NCBI RefSeq assembly: GCF_905220705.1
Contig: NZ_CAJNAT010000009.1
Span: 62,001 to 126,000 of the forward strand
Direction: 5' to 3'
Source of the DNA: Paraburkholderia domus
GTDB taxonomy: Bacteria > Pseudomonadota > Gammaproteobacteria > Burkholderiales > Burkholderiaceae
Length of the DNA stretch: 64,000 nucleotides
Of this stretch, positions 24,712 to 33,081 are shown one piece after another. The translations under genes and the position numbers were made by a program. The notes beneath the pieces are model-generated. The model had not been told where the DNA came from, searched no databases, and saw nothing but the letters and a program-made list of their open reading frames with translations. Positions within the stretch are counted from its first letter, which is position 1. Each line of letters starts with the position of its first letter.

Positions 24712-25458
24712 ATGTCGGCTAAGCGGGTTGCTTTTGTCACCGGAGGAATGGGCGGGCTCGGCGCTGCCATCAGTCGGCGTCTGCACGATGCCGGCATGAT
24801 CGTTGCCATGTCGCATTCCGAGCGCAACGATCACGTCGCCACCTGGCTGATGCACGAACGCGACGCCGGCCGCCGCTTTCACGCCTACGAAGCCGACGTG
24901 ACCAGTTTTGACTCGTGCGCACATTGCGCCGAGCGCGTCCTGAACGAATTTGGTTCGGTGGATATTCTCGTCAACAATGCCGGCATCACGCGCGATTCGA
25001 CCTTTGCCAAGATGAACAAGGAAGACTGGGATCTGGTTCTGCGCACCGATCTCGATTCGCTGTTCAATATGACCAAGCCATTGCTAAAGGGGATGGTCGA
25101 ACAACGGTTCGGACGCGTCGTCAACATCGGTTCGGTGAACGGCGCTCGCGGCGCGTTCGGTCAGACCAACTATGCGGCAGCCAAGGCGGGCATTCACGGC
25201 TTCACGATGTCACTTGCGCTGGAGGTCGCGAAACATGGCGTGACGGTCAACACGGTGTCGCCTGGCTATCTGGCGACTGCAATGACCGCCGCGATTCCCC
25301 AGGACGTCATGGATGCCAGAATCTTGCCGCAAATACCCGTCGGCCGACTCGGTCAACCTGACGAGATCGCGGCGCTGGTTTCGTTTCTCTGTTCGGACGA
25401 CGCGGGTTTTGTCACAGGCGCGGATTTCGCGATCAACGGCGGCATGCATATGCGATGA
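24712..25458 (+). CDS. phaB: Acetoacetyl-CoA reductase (SDR family)
   Basis: 248 residues. NADPH-dependent reduction of acetoacetyl-CoA to (R)-3-hydroxybutyryl-CoA for PHB synthesis. Short-chain dehydrogenase motifs: 'VTGGMGGLGAAI' (TGxxxGxG), 'NNAG' at 'ILVNNAGITRDSTF', catalytic Ser in 'NIGSVNGARGAFGQ', 'YAAAK' (YxxxK), and 'FAINGGMHM' at the end, the typical PhaB C-terminus. AAGGAG precedes the ATG. With the PHA synthase at 40270-42060 it would supply an oxygen-limited carbon and electron sink; no thiolase gene is in the window. Confidence 0.92.
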   Translation: MSAKRVAFVTGGMGGLGAAISRRLHDAGMIVAMSHSERNDHVATWLMHERDAGRRFHAYEADVTSFDSCAHCAERVLNEFGSVDILVNNAGITRDSTFAKMNKEDWDLVLRTDLDSLFNMTKPLLKGMVEQRFGRVVNIGSVNGARGAFGQTNYAAAKAGIHGFTMSLALEVAKHGVTVNTVSPGYLATAMTAAIPQDVMDARILPQIPVGRLGQPDEIAALVSFLCSDDAGFVTGADFAINGGMHMR

Positions 25459-25493
25459 CCTTGGGAATGCTGCATTCGAACGATGCGTATCGC

Positions 25494-25507
25494 TTGATAC
25501 ATATCAG
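25494..25507 (+). promoter_or_regulatory. FNR box of alcohol dehydrogenase gene
   Basis: TTGATACATATCAG; TGAAGT (25529-25534) is centred 31 bp downstream. Predicted start about 35 bp before the ATG at 25576. Confidence 0.8.
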
Positions 25508-25575
25508 TCGTCGCGGCGCCCACCATCCTGAAGTCTGTCATAGAGCATGCTCGTTTCGATCAACGGAGGCAGCAC

Positions 25576-26616
25576 ATGAAAGCGCTCGTGTATCACGGTC
25601 CTGACAAGAAATCGCTGGACGAACGGCCCATTCCGCAACTCGCCGCCCCTACCGATGCGATTGTCAAGATGACGCGCACCACGATCTGCGGCACCGATCT
25701 GCACATTCTGAAAGGCGATGTGCCGACTTGCGAACCGGGGCGCATTCTCGGCCATGAAGGGGTCGGAATCGTGCAGCAGGTCGGCTCGGCGGTGTCGTCG
25801 TTCAAGCCCGGCGACCGGGTGTTGATCTCGTGCATTTCGTCGTGCGGAAAATGCGATTATTGCCGGCGTGGCATGTATTCACACTGCACCACCGGCGGCT
25901 GGATTCTCGGCAACAAGATCGATGGAACCCAGGCCGAATATGTGCGCATTCCGCACGCCGAGACCAGTTTGTACCCGATTCCCGCCGGTGCCGACGAAGA
26001 GGCGCTTGTGATGCTGTCGGACATCCTGCCGACCGGTTTCGAATGTGGTGTTCTGAACGGCAAGGTGCAGCCCGGCAGCACGGTGGCGATCGTCGGCGCT
26101 GGACCGATCGGCCTTGCAGCGTTGCTGACCGCTCAGTTTTATTCGCCGGCACAGATTGTGATGATCGATCGCGATCCGAATCGTCTTGAAGTCGCGAGCC
26201 GCTTCGGCGCCACGGCATGTATCGATATCGGGCGCGCCGATCCGGCCGCCGAAGTGATGAAGCTGACCGAACAGACCGGAGTCGATTGTGCGATTGAGGC
26301 GGTCGGCATACCCGCAACGTTCGAGTTGTGCGAAGCGATAGTCGCACCCGGTGGCGTGATCGCGAATGTCGGCGTGCACGGCGTAAAGGCCGATCTGCAC
26401 CTCGAAAAACTGTGGGATCGCAACATCGCGATTACGACGCGCCTCGTCGATACCGTCAGCACGCCGATGCTGCTCAAGACTGTTCGCGCCGGCCGCATCG
26501 ATCCGGCGAAACTCATTACACACCGTTTCCGACTTGAGGATATGGCCAGCGCTTACGACACGTTCGGCCGCGCGGCCGAGACGCGCGCATTGAAGGTAAT
26601 CATCGAGGTGACCTAG
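25576..26616 (+). CDS. Zinc-dependent alcohol dehydrogenase
   Basis: A 346-residue medium-chain dehydrogenase. Catalytic zinc ligands are in 'TICGTDLHILKG' and 'GHEGVGIV'; the structural zinc cysteines are in 'SCISSCGKCDYCRRGMYSHC'; the NAD-binding loop is 'AIVGAGPIGLAALL'. It resembles the broad-range alcohol/butanediol dehydrogenases of Cupriavidus and Burkholderia. In an anoxic setting it could regenerate NAD+ by reducing aldehydes; direction cannot be read from sequence. Own FNR promoter just upstream; GGAGG site before the ATG. Confidence 0.92.
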   Translation: MKALVYHGPDKKSLDERPIPQLAAPTDAIVKMTRTTICGTDLHILKGDVPTCEPGRILGHEGVGIVQQVGSAVSSFKPGDRVLISCISSCGKCDYCRRGMYSHCTTGGWILGNKIDGTQAEYVRIPHAETSLYPIPAGADEEALVMLSDILPTGFECGVLNGKVQPGSTVAIVGAGPIGLAALLTAQFYSPAQIVMIDRDPNRLEVASRFGATACIDIGRADPAAEVMKLTEQTGVDCAIEAVGIPATFELCEAIVAPGGVIANVGVHGVKADLHLEKLWDRNIAITTRLVDTVSTPMLLKTVRAGRIDPAKLITHRFRLEDMASAYDTFGRAAETRALKVIIEVT

Positions 26617-26700
26617 GCCGCGTCGCTTCGGCGCCGCGTCATATCGGCGGCTGCACGTAGAAGCGCCGCTGTATTTTTGCGAGCCATCAAGGAGCAGGCA

Positions 26701-27351
26701 ATGAAGTCGGACACGGAATTGAAACGGCAGGTCGAGGACGAACTGGCGTGGGATCCGGCAGTTGACATCACGGATATCGGCGTTGAAGTGCGCGACCGTG
26801 TGGTGACGCTGTCCGGGCACCCAACCAGCTACGCCGAGAAACTCGCGGCGGAAAAGGCTGCGCAACGGGTGGCCGGCGTGAAGGCGGTCGTGGTGGAAAT
26901 GGACATCCGCCTGCTGCATACGGATGTACGGACCGATGAGGACATTGCCAACGCTGTTCGCACCATCCTGCGTTGGACCGTCGGCCTGTATGAAGACGCT
27001 GTCAAGGTTCAGGTCGAGAAGGGCTGGGTGACGTTGAGTGGCGAGGTGGATGGTGCTTATCACAGCCACGTCGCCACGCGGACCGTTTCGCACATGCGCG
27101 GTGTGACGGGCGTGTCGAACATGATGCGTATCGGCGGTGCCGTCGCCGCGCAGGATATCGGCAATCAGATTAGCGAGGCACTGCAGCGCCATGCCGAGCG
27201 CGAAGCGAGACACATCGCTATCAAGGTACATGAAGGTACGGTTACGCTGACGGGTAAGGTCGACTCCTTTGCCGAAAGGTGGGCCGCACGCGGGGCGGCA
27301 TGGTCGGCGCCAGGCGTGCATGCGGTCATCGACAATCTGACAGTTGAATAA
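26701..27351 (+). CDS. Triple BON-domain protein
   Basis: 216 residues forming three BON domains (about 1-70, 78-145, 150-216), each with the pattern 'V.V..G.VTLsG.V....e+..A...A...pGV..V.n.' ('VEVRDRVVTLSGHP', 'VQVEKGWVTLSGEV', 'IKVHEGTVTLTGKV'). There is no signal peptide, unlike OsmY, so it may be cytoplasmic. The ATG at 26701 follows AAGGAG; an earlier in-frame ATG has no such site. BON proteins are often osmotic or stress responsive and may bind membranes. Separated from the dehydrogenase by 84 bp; may be read through. Confidence 0.88.
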   Translation: MKSDTELKRQVEDELAWDPAVDITDIGVEVRDRVVTLSGHPTSYAEKLAAEKAAQRVAGVKAVVVEMDIRLLHTDVRTDEDIANAVRTILRWTVGLYEDAVKVQVEKGWVTLSGEVDGAYHSHVATRTVSHMRGVTGVSNMMRIGGAVAAQDIGNQISEALQRHAEREARHIAIKVHEGTVTLTGKVDSFAERWAARGAAWSAPGVHAVIDNLTVE

Positions 27352-27425
27352 CGTGCCGTGAGGGGCCGGGCGCGCCTCTTTGGAGCGGCTTGGGCTTCGC
27401 GCGGCCGAAAGATCAGGAGTGACTC

Positions 27426-27662
27426 ATGGCACTTTCGGGTAACGTCTGCGACAGCGATTGGTCGGTGTCGGCGCTCACGCATCAGACGACTGGCGGCTTC
27501 GGCTGCACGATCCAGCTTAGCCACAATGCACCGGGTGGCGTCTTCAACCACGAGTTCAAACACGGCGGCATTTTCCCGACCGAGCGTGACGCGGTGCTCG
27601 CCGGGTTGCGCGAAGGCATGGTCTGGGTGCAGCTCAAGTTGTCGAAGACGCTATCGGTTTAG
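27426..27662 (+). CDS. Hypothetical small protein
   Basis: 78 residues beginning 'MALSGNVCDSDWSVSALTHQTTGGFGCTIQLSHNAPGGVF' with a helix near the end ('TERDAVLAGLREGMVWVQLKLSK'). No known domain is recognised; the composition is that of a soluble alpha/beta protein. An AGGAG site 6 bp before the ATG supports it. It lies 74 bp after the BON gene on the same strand. Confidence 0.7.
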   Translation: MALSGNVCDSDWSVSALTHQTTGGFGCTIQLSHNAPGGVFNHEFKHGGIFPTERDAVLAGLREGMVWVQLKLSKTLSV

Positions 27663-27693
27663 GCGGGTGAAAGGCGCGTGCCAGGCGCGTGAA

Positions 27694-27707
27694 ATGATCC
27701 ATGTCAA
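27694..27707 (+). promoter_or_regulatory. FNR-like box upstream of CBS-BON gene
   Basis: ATGATCCATGTCAA has a degenerate first base. A CATAAC hexamer (27728-27733) is near the -10 position. It lies 220 bp before the start at 27924. Weaker than most sites in the window. Confidence 0.5.
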
Positions 27708-27923
27708 ATGGCAGGACCTCTTCCGCGCATAACCTGAATAGACACGAAGCCAAATCGCTGGTCGATTATCACGTCGCTGCGCCTGGCACCCACGAAACGC
27801 GTGGTGCGTGTGGTGTCGACGCGTTTGTGCAATCTGGCCGGTGATTGCATTGCCAGGTGGCGCCGTGGCGATGATCTGGGTTCGTAGGGGTAACCGGGAA
27901 TGAGACAGTTCAGGAGACTAGCC

Positions 27924-28613
27924 ATGCGTGCATCCGATGTAATGACCAGCAACGTGATATCCGTCATGCCCGACATGACCGTGCGCGAAGTTGCGAAGAT
28001 TTTTGTCGATAAAGGAATCAGCGGCGCGCCCGTTGTAGATGCCCAAGGGCACGTCGCAGGCATGATCAGCGAAGGCGATCTGCTGCGCCGGGTAGAAGTC
28101 GGCACCGACGCACACCAGCGTTCGTCGTGGCTTGAGTTTTTTTCGTCGACTGATGACGCCAGAGACTACATCAAGACGCATGCACCGAAAGTTCGGGACG
28201 TGATGACTGTCAAAGTCGTTTCTGTGAGCGAAGACACGCCGCTGAGCGAAGTGGCCGGCATTCTGGAAAAACGGCGTATCAAGCGGGTTCCCGTGATAAG
28301 GGCGGGTCAGGTTGTCGGTATCGTGAGCCGTGCCAATCTTGTTCAGGCATTGGCCAGCATTCCCGATGAGCCGTTGGCGGACGCAGTCCTCTCGGATGCG
28401 GATATCCGTGCGACGCTAATGGGGGAACTGGCCGGCCATAAATGGGCCTTCGCCGGACGCAACATTGTCGTGAACGAAGGTGTTGTGCACCTGTGGGGCA
28501 CTTTTCACTCGATGGAGGCAGTCGAAGCCGTTCGCGTTGCGGCAGAAAGCATTCCTGGAGTGAAGCGGGTGGAAGACCATACCGAACCTTACCCGGTGAT
28601 GCCGGGAATATAA
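27924..28613 (+). CDS. CBS-pair and BON domain protein
   Basis: 229 residues. Two CBS motifs (about 1-60: 'DVMTSNVISVMPDMTVREVAKIFVDKGISGAPVVDAQGHVAGMISEGDLLRR'; about 90-150: 'VRDVMTVKVVSVSEDTPLSEVAGILEKRRIKRVPVI') form a pair that would bind an adenine nucleotide, followed by a BON domain ('NIVVNEGVVHLWGTFHSMEAVEAVRVAAESIPGVKRVEDH'). Possibly an energy-status sensor acting on an unknown partner. The ATG at 27924 has GGAG upstream. A shortened relative is at 43231-43545. Confidence 0.9.
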   Translation: MRASDVMTSNVISVMPDMTVREVAKIFVDKGISGAPVVDAQGHVAGMISEGDLLRRVEVGTDAHQRSSWLEFFSSTDDARDYIKTHAPKVRDVMTVKVVSVSEDTPLSEVAGILEKRRIKRVPVIRAGQVVGIVSRANLVQALASIPDEPLADAVLSDADIRATLMGELAGHKWAFAGRNIVVNEGVVHLWGTFHSMEAVEAVRVAAESIPGVKRVEDHTEPYPVMPGI

Positions 28614-28684
28614 AAGGTCAAGCGCGAATTGTCTCGATGCGCCAGTCTCGTGATCGGGACGCGCGATTCTCAGGGCATAAGATC

Positions 28685-29185
28685 ATGTATCGCAAGATCG
28701 TATTGGCCGTGGACGGAAGTGACGCATCGAAGCGCGCGTTGGACGAAGCGCTCTACATTGCTGCGCTTGCTAACGGGTGGCTTCATGCCGTCTATATCGT
28801 CAATCCATGGTGCGTTTCACCGTATGCCGGTTATTACGACCCGGAGGCGCTCCGCAAAGTGCTCCGTGAGGATGGGCGGATTACCCTGGAAGCTGTGCGC
28901 AAGGCTATGGCCGAACGTGGGGTGGCGGGCGATACCGAAATCGACGAAACGCTGAGCTCGGCGGACGATATCCCGAGTTGCCTGCATCGGTTCGTACAAC
29001 GCCGCGGTGCCGAGCTTGTCGTGATGGGCACGCACGGCAGGCACGGCATCGGCAGGGCGGTGCTTGGCAGCGTCGCGGAGCAGTTCCTGCGCATGGCGAC
29101 GTGCCCGGTGATACTGGTCCGAAGCGGCGGCACTGACTTACAGCAGACGCGAGTCCCTGCTCCTCATGGGTCTGCTTTCAGATGA
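28685..29185 (+). CDS. Universal stress protein (single UspA domain)
   Basis: 166 residues, starting 'MYRKIVLAVDGSDASKRALDEAL' and carrying the intact nucleotide-binding motif GTHG-x9-GS ('MGTHGRHGIGRAVLGSVAEQFL'). The reading frame is open for 80 codons upstream, but that part overlaps the CBS-BON gene; the ATG at 28685 begins the domain. Its stop overlaps the cbpA start by 4 bp, so stress protein and co-chaperone are co-translated. Confidence 0.9.
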   Translation: MYRKIVLAVDGSDASKRALDEALYIAALANGWLHAVYIVNPWCVSPYAGYYDPEALRKVLREDGRITLEAVRKAMAERGVAGDTEIDETLSSADDIPSCLHRFVQRRGAELVVMGTHGRHGIGRAVLGSVAEQFLRMATCPVILVRSGGTDLQQTRVPAPHGSAFR

Positions 29186-30123
29186 AATACAAAGACTATT
29201 ACGAGATTCTGGGCCTTGAGCGCGGCGCGTCTCAAGAGGATGTCAAACGTTCGTATCGCAAGCTCGCGCGCAAATACCACCCGGACATTAGCAAACATAC
29301 TGATGCGGAAGACCGTTTCAAGGAACTGGGCGAGGCCTATGACGTGCTCAAGGATCCGGAGAAGCGTGCGGCCTACGACCGTATGGGCAGCGAATGGCGA
29401 AACGGCCAGGATTTTCAACCCCCACCGAACTGGGACGAGGGCTTCGAATTTAGCGGAGCCGGCAACGAGGCCGGCTCGCAAGCCGACTTCCATGATTTGT
29501 TCGAGTCGATATTTGGCGGAGCACGTGAAGCGCGTTCGCGACGGCACGCCTTCAACGCGCAAGGAGAGGATCACCACGCGAAGGTGCTTATCGATCTGGA
29601 AGATGCCTATCGCGGGGCCAAACGGTCGATTTCGCTGCAAGTGCCGATGATCGATACACAAGGCCATGTCACACTTGAATCGCGTACGCTGGATGTTTCG
29701 ATTCCAAAGGGCATACGCGCCGGGCAGCATCTTCGTCTGAGCGGTCAGGGAGCGCCAGGCGCGACACCCGGAACCGCCGGCGATCTCTACCTGGAAATTG
29801 GCTTTCGGGAACACCCGCGCTTTCGCGTGAACGGGTGCGATGTTTCACTCGAGTTACCTGTTACCCCGTGGGAAGCGGCGTTAGGAGCGCACATTGCGGT
29901 CCCGACACCTGACGGTTCCGTCGAAATGACGGTACCGCCGGGTTCGGGCGATAGCAGGCGCTTACGGCTCAAAGGCAAAGGGATTCCAGCAAACCCGCCA
30001 GGCGATCTGTATGTGATCTTGAACATCGTACTACCGCCGGCCGACAACGATAGTGCGAAGGCGGCTTACGACGCGATGCGACAGGCATTCAACTTCGATC
30101 CCCGCGCGCACTTTTATGGGTGA
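29182..30123 (+). CDS. cbpA: DnaJ-type co-chaperone CbpA
   Basis: 313 residues. The J domain (1-70) has the HPD motif in 'KLARKYHPDIS'. A Gly/Phe-type linker follows (about 90-125, 'FHDLFESIFGGA'), then two beta-sandwich substrate-binding domains ('SIPKGIRAGQHLRLSGQG', 'VPPGSGDSRRLRLKGKGIP'). No zinc-finger is present, which separates CbpA from DnaJ. It stimulates DnaK and is a stress/stationary-phase chaperone. Coupled upstream to a USP and downstream to its modulator CbpM (4-bp overlaps on both sides). Confidence 0.93.
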   Translation: MKYKDYYEILGLERGASQEDVKRSYRKLARKYHPDISKHTDAEDRFKELGEAYDVLKDPEKRAAYDRMGSEWRNGQDFQPPPNWDEGFEFSGAGNEAGSQADFHDLFESIFGGAREARSRRHAFNAQGEDHHAKVLIDLEDAYRGAKRSISLQVPMIDTQGHVTLESRTLDVSIPKGIRAGQHLRLSGQGAPGATPGTAGDLYLEIGFREHPRFRVNGCDVSLELPVTPWEAALGAHIAVPTPDGSVEMTVPPGSGDSRRLRLKGKGIPANPPGDLYVILNIVLPPADNDSAKAAYDAMRQAFNFDPRAHFYG

Positions 30124-30449
30124 CCATCGTGAAAGAATTTACTACGTCAACCTATTTGCAAGGACAGGTTGTCGGTGAGGATGTGGAGTTCACGCTCATC
30201 GAATTGAGCCGGGTAAGCGGTGCATCGGAAGAAGAATTGACGCTTTGGGTGTCGGAAGGCGTATTTGAGCCAAAAGGAGCGGGGCCGCAGGAATGGCGCT
30301 TCAGCGGCGCGTCGCTGCGTCGTGTGCGTACCGCGCGGCGGCTCGCACGCGACCTCCGGATCAACCCTCCAGGCGTCGCGCTCGCACTTGATCTGCTCGA
30401 CGAGATCGATGCATTGCGTGCGCGCATGACGCGCGCTCACGGCGTGTGA
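30120..30449 (+). CDS. cbpM: CbpA modulator CbpM (MerR-like)
   Basis: 109 residues. A MerR-like helical fold ('EFTLIELSRVSGASEEELTLWVSEGVFEP', then 'LRRVRTARRLARDLRINPPGVALALDLLDEIDALRARM') as in CbpM, which binds the J domain of CbpA and inhibits it. Start is the GTG at 30120 overlapping the cbpA stop (GTGA); a second GTG at 30129 is possible. Always found after cbpA. Confidence 0.88.
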   Translation: MTIVKEFTTSTYLQGQVVGEDVEFTLIELSRVSGASEEELTLWVSEGVFEPKGAGPQEWRFSGASLRRVRTARRLARDLRINPPGVALALDLLDEIDALRARMTRAHGV

Positions 30450-30589
30450 GCGCTTCTGCGCAATTGCGCCTGCCGAATGATTACCGGCAGGAAAGTGACA
30501 TTTTGGGTTGGCGCGGTCCAGTCAATATGGGAGCAGGTAGCAGGTGACTCACTCGCCGTGGCCCCAGTCGAAGTACCGGATAGGTATAC

Positions 30590-32467
30590 TTAATGCTGAT
30601 AGATCTGTTCGATTTCTTTGGCAAAATGCGCGGCCAAATTGTGTCGTTTGAGCTTTAAGGTCGGGGTCAACAATGTATTCTCGATCGTCCATGGTTCAAT
30701 CGACAGGATGACTGCACGCGGCTGAGCGTAATAGGGGAAGTTGCGTGTCAGTTCCTGGATGAGCATAGAGACGGCTTCTCGCGCAGCGGGTGAATTCAAG
30801 CTGGCGGGATCCAGTCGATCAAGTCCCAAAGTCGCGGTCAATTGGCTCCAATAGCCGTTGGCGAGTACAACGGCGCAGCTGATGAACTGGCGGTTGTCGC
30901 CAAACGCGTATGCTTGCTCGAATGAGCTGTCAGCCATGATGGCCAGCTCCAGATCGACGGGTGCAATTTTCTCGCCAGTCGACGTTACGATGATTTCCTT
31001 GAGGCGACCCAGGATGCGGATACGACCCGCTTCAATCGCGGCCTGATCGCCGGTGCGCAACCAGCCGTCGATAAATGCTTTGGCGGTATCGTCATCACGC
31101 TTCCAATAACCGCGCATGACGTTTGGGCCGCGAACCTGCAGTTCCTTGTTTTCGCCTATGCGCACTTCTATACCCGGGAGTGGGCGACCTACCGTCGCAG
31201 GATCGTTGTCCTGGAGCGTGTTGACCGCCACAACGGGGGACGTCTCGGTCATCCCGTATCCTTGGATGATGGGTACGCCCAGGCCGAGGAAGCAGCGCGC
31301 AATCTGTTGCGGCAACGGCGCCCCGCCAGCCACAGCCACGCGTAGCCGCCCGCCAAATTGGCTCTGCAGTGTCTGCGCGACCAACGCGTTCAACAAAGGC
31401 CAGGTGCACGCATCCAGGATTGCCTGCGTGGGGCTTCCATCCGCTAATCCCTGCGTGCGAACGAATCGACGCCAGCCAACGGCTTGTGCGGCGTCAAATA
31501 GCCAGGACTTCACTGCCGATTTCGCCAACGAGGCTTCGACACCGGCGAACACACGTTCATAAATTCGCGGCACCGAGATCAGAATTGTTGGCTTTACGGT
31601 CTTGAGATCCTCCGATAGTTGCTTGACGGAGCGTGCAAACGCGACACAGCACCCTGCTGCGATCGGAAGGTAGTACCCGGCTGTTCGTTCGAATGTATGT
31701 GACAAAGGCAGGAATGACAGGAAAACGTCGCTCTCCCTGGGAACAATCCGTTGCAACGCGGCCTTGACGTTGGACACGACGTTTTCATGAGTGAGCATCA
31801 CACCCTTTGGCTTGCCTGTCGTGCCAGACGTATAAACCAATGCGGCAAGCTCATCCGGAGCGGCTTGCTGAACGTCTTGACCTGGTACTGTGGAGGTGGC
31901 GCTGGAAAGCCACTCTTTCATGGTCAGCACGGGCAAGTTACCGGTCATCGCCGTGTCCGGCAGTTCCTTCTTGAGCACCACCACTTGTAGCAAAGATGGT
32001 AGAGAAACACCCGTGCTGGCAATGGCCTGCCATTGAGTATCCGAAGCCGCCACCAACAGCGACGCATTGCTGTCGCTCAAGATGTAAGCGATGCTGGCGG
32101 GATTGTCGAGCGCATGCATGGGCACGGGGACACACGCAAGCGCGAGCGCCGCCTGGTCGAAGCAAACGGCATGCAGTCCGTTGGGTAGCAGAATGGCGAT
32201 CCGCGCACCACGTGGTAATGCCAGGCGTGAGAGTGATGTCACAAGGCGCGCGACGCGCTCACCCGCGTCGTGCCACGTGAAGCTGGCCCACTGCGCGGTC
32301 GCTTCATCGTATTGCCGATATGCCTCGGACTGCGGGGTTCGGGCTACGCGCCAGGCAAAAAGCGCCGGGAGCGTGCGAACGGAGGAGAGATCCGACGATT
32401 GTGCTGATTCGAGTTGGGTCGCCATTACGTGAGCAAGATCGATAGTGACGTGTTGTTCTGCTTTCAC
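30590..32467 (-). CDS. Long-chain acyl-CoA ligase (AMP-forming)
   Basis: 625 residues of the adenylate-forming superfamily. P-loop 'ALVYTSGTTGKPKGVMLTHEN', 'PLSHTFERTAGYYLPI', 'GYGMTETSPVVAVNT', 'DGWLRTGDQA' and the hinge/lysine region 'RIRILGRLKEIIVTSTGEKIAP' match the FAA1/long-chain type. Activates fatty acids with CoA; with oleate hydratase and PHA synthase it suggests lipid turnover during anoxia. Start is the GTG at 32467 overlapping the stop of the BI-1 remnant frame (GTGA). Probably driven by the FNR promoter at 32945-32958. Confidence 0.92.
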   Translation of the reverse strand: MKAEQHVTIDLAHVMATQLESAQSSDLSSVRTLPALFAWRVARTPQSEAYRQYDEATAQWASFTWHDAGERVARLVTSLSRLALPRGARIAILLPNGLHAVCFDQAALALACVPVPMHALDNPASIAYILSDSNASLLVAASDTQWQAIASTGVSLPSLLQVVVLKKELPDTAMTGNLPVLTMKEWLSSATSTVPGQDVQQAAPDELAALVYTSGTTGKPKGVMLTHENVVSNVKAALQRIVPRESDVFLSFLPLSHTFERTAGYYLPIAAGCCVAFARSVKQLSEDLKTVKPTILISVPRIYERVFAGVEASLAKSAVKSWLFDAAQAVGWRRFVRTQGLADGSPTQAILDACTWPLLNALVAQTLQSQFGGRLRVAVAGGAPLPQQIARCFLGLGVPIIQGYGMTETSPVVAVNTLQDNDPATVGRPLPGIEVRIGENKELQVRGPNVMRGYWKRDDDTAKAFIDGWLRTGDQAAIEAGRIRILGRLKEIIVTSTGEKIAPVDLELAIMADSSFEQAYAFGDNRQFISCAVVLANGYWSQLTATLGLDRLDPASLNSPAAREAVSMLIQELTRNFPYYAQPRAVILSIEPWTIENTLLTPTLKLKRHNLAAHFAKEIEQIYQH

Positions 32468-32826
32468 AATCTCAACCTCAACCGTTCGCCTAGCGGCGGC
32501 GGTTGCCGAGGAGTCGCATCAGCATCAGGAAGATGTTGAGAAAGTCGAATCTGTGCTGCGCCAAGGCTAATGCTTTCGATGCGGAAACTCAGGAACATGA
32601 CCAGCCCCAGCGGTGCGAGCAGCACAACCCAGAAAAGGGGCGTTGCAGCCACTGACACATAAAAGCCACTCATCGCTGCGACGTAGGCAATCACACCCGT
32701 GAGTGCCAGGTCCCCGGCCATGTAGTTATAGACGCGCAGCATATACTGCCGAAGGCCGAGGTCGCTGCTGTCCAACCCACGCCGTGCTTCTTTTTCTCGA
32801 GCGTCGCTGGCGACGTAGTTTCGCAT
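32464..32826 (-). pseudogene. BI-1/YccA family remnant (internal deletion plus frameshift)
   Basis: The first ~90 residues match the Bax-inhibitor-1/YccA membrane family ('LGLRQYMLRVYNYMAGDLALTGVIAYVAAMSG', 'PLFWVVLLAPLGLVMFLSFRIESISLGAAQ'). Directly after 'LGAAQ' the frame continues as unrelated 'IRLSQHLPDADATP'. In the next frame the same DNA reads 'FDFLNIFLMLMRLLGNRRR' and a stop (about 32489-32548), which is the usual C-terminal end of the family. So roughly 120 residues in the middle are gone and the frame is shifted. The open frame now ends overlapping the acyl-CoA ligase start. An intact FNR box and ribosome site remain in front. Confidence 0.75.
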
Positions 32827-32880
32827 GATTAATCCTCCTGAGATCGCGAGCTTGGCGGCCTCCCGTCTGCACCGTCATTC

Positions 32881-32922
32881 GCACAGCCAATCTCGCACAG
32901 CCAATCTCGCACAGCCAATCTC
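32881..32922. repeat. Three tandem 14-bp repeats
   Basis: Three exact copies of GCACAGCCAATCTC (32881-32894, 32895-32908, 32909-32922) followed by GCAC. They occupy the -10 and leader region of the FNR promoter at 32945-32958. Copy-number change would alter the spacing between promoter and the BI-1 remnant/acyl-CoA ligase genes. Confidence 0.95.
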
Positions 32923-32944
32923 GCACCGCGAGTCGCTGGGCACC

Positions 32945-32958
32945 TTGATGCACATCAA
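32945..32958 (-). promoter_or_regulatory. FNR box of BI-1 remnant/acyl-CoA ligase
   Basis: A perfect TTGATGCACATCAA. The hexamer 31 bp downstream on the minus strand is CGAGAT, within the tandem repeats, so the -10 is weak. Centre is 125 bp before the start at 32826. Confidence 0.8.
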
Positions 32959-33081
32959 GGTCATCCCGGGCGGCGCGCCGCCTGAGTGGTGTCTGCGGCG
33001 GACGATGTGCAATGCGCGGAGATCAGCAATGCCGGGCAAGTGGCGATGCGCAGAACAGAATGAGAAGATAAGGCGCCGCTC

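Noticed and set aside
24509..24722. Possible small protein before phaB ('FERALKGALEGRAPFAVPPFVKLNG')
   Set aside because: No start codon or ribosome site in that frame and a stop inside it upstream; at most a remnant.
25879..27321. 480-codon minus-strand frame
   Set aside because: Antisense to the alcohol dehydrogenase and BON genes, which both have clear motifs and ribosome sites.
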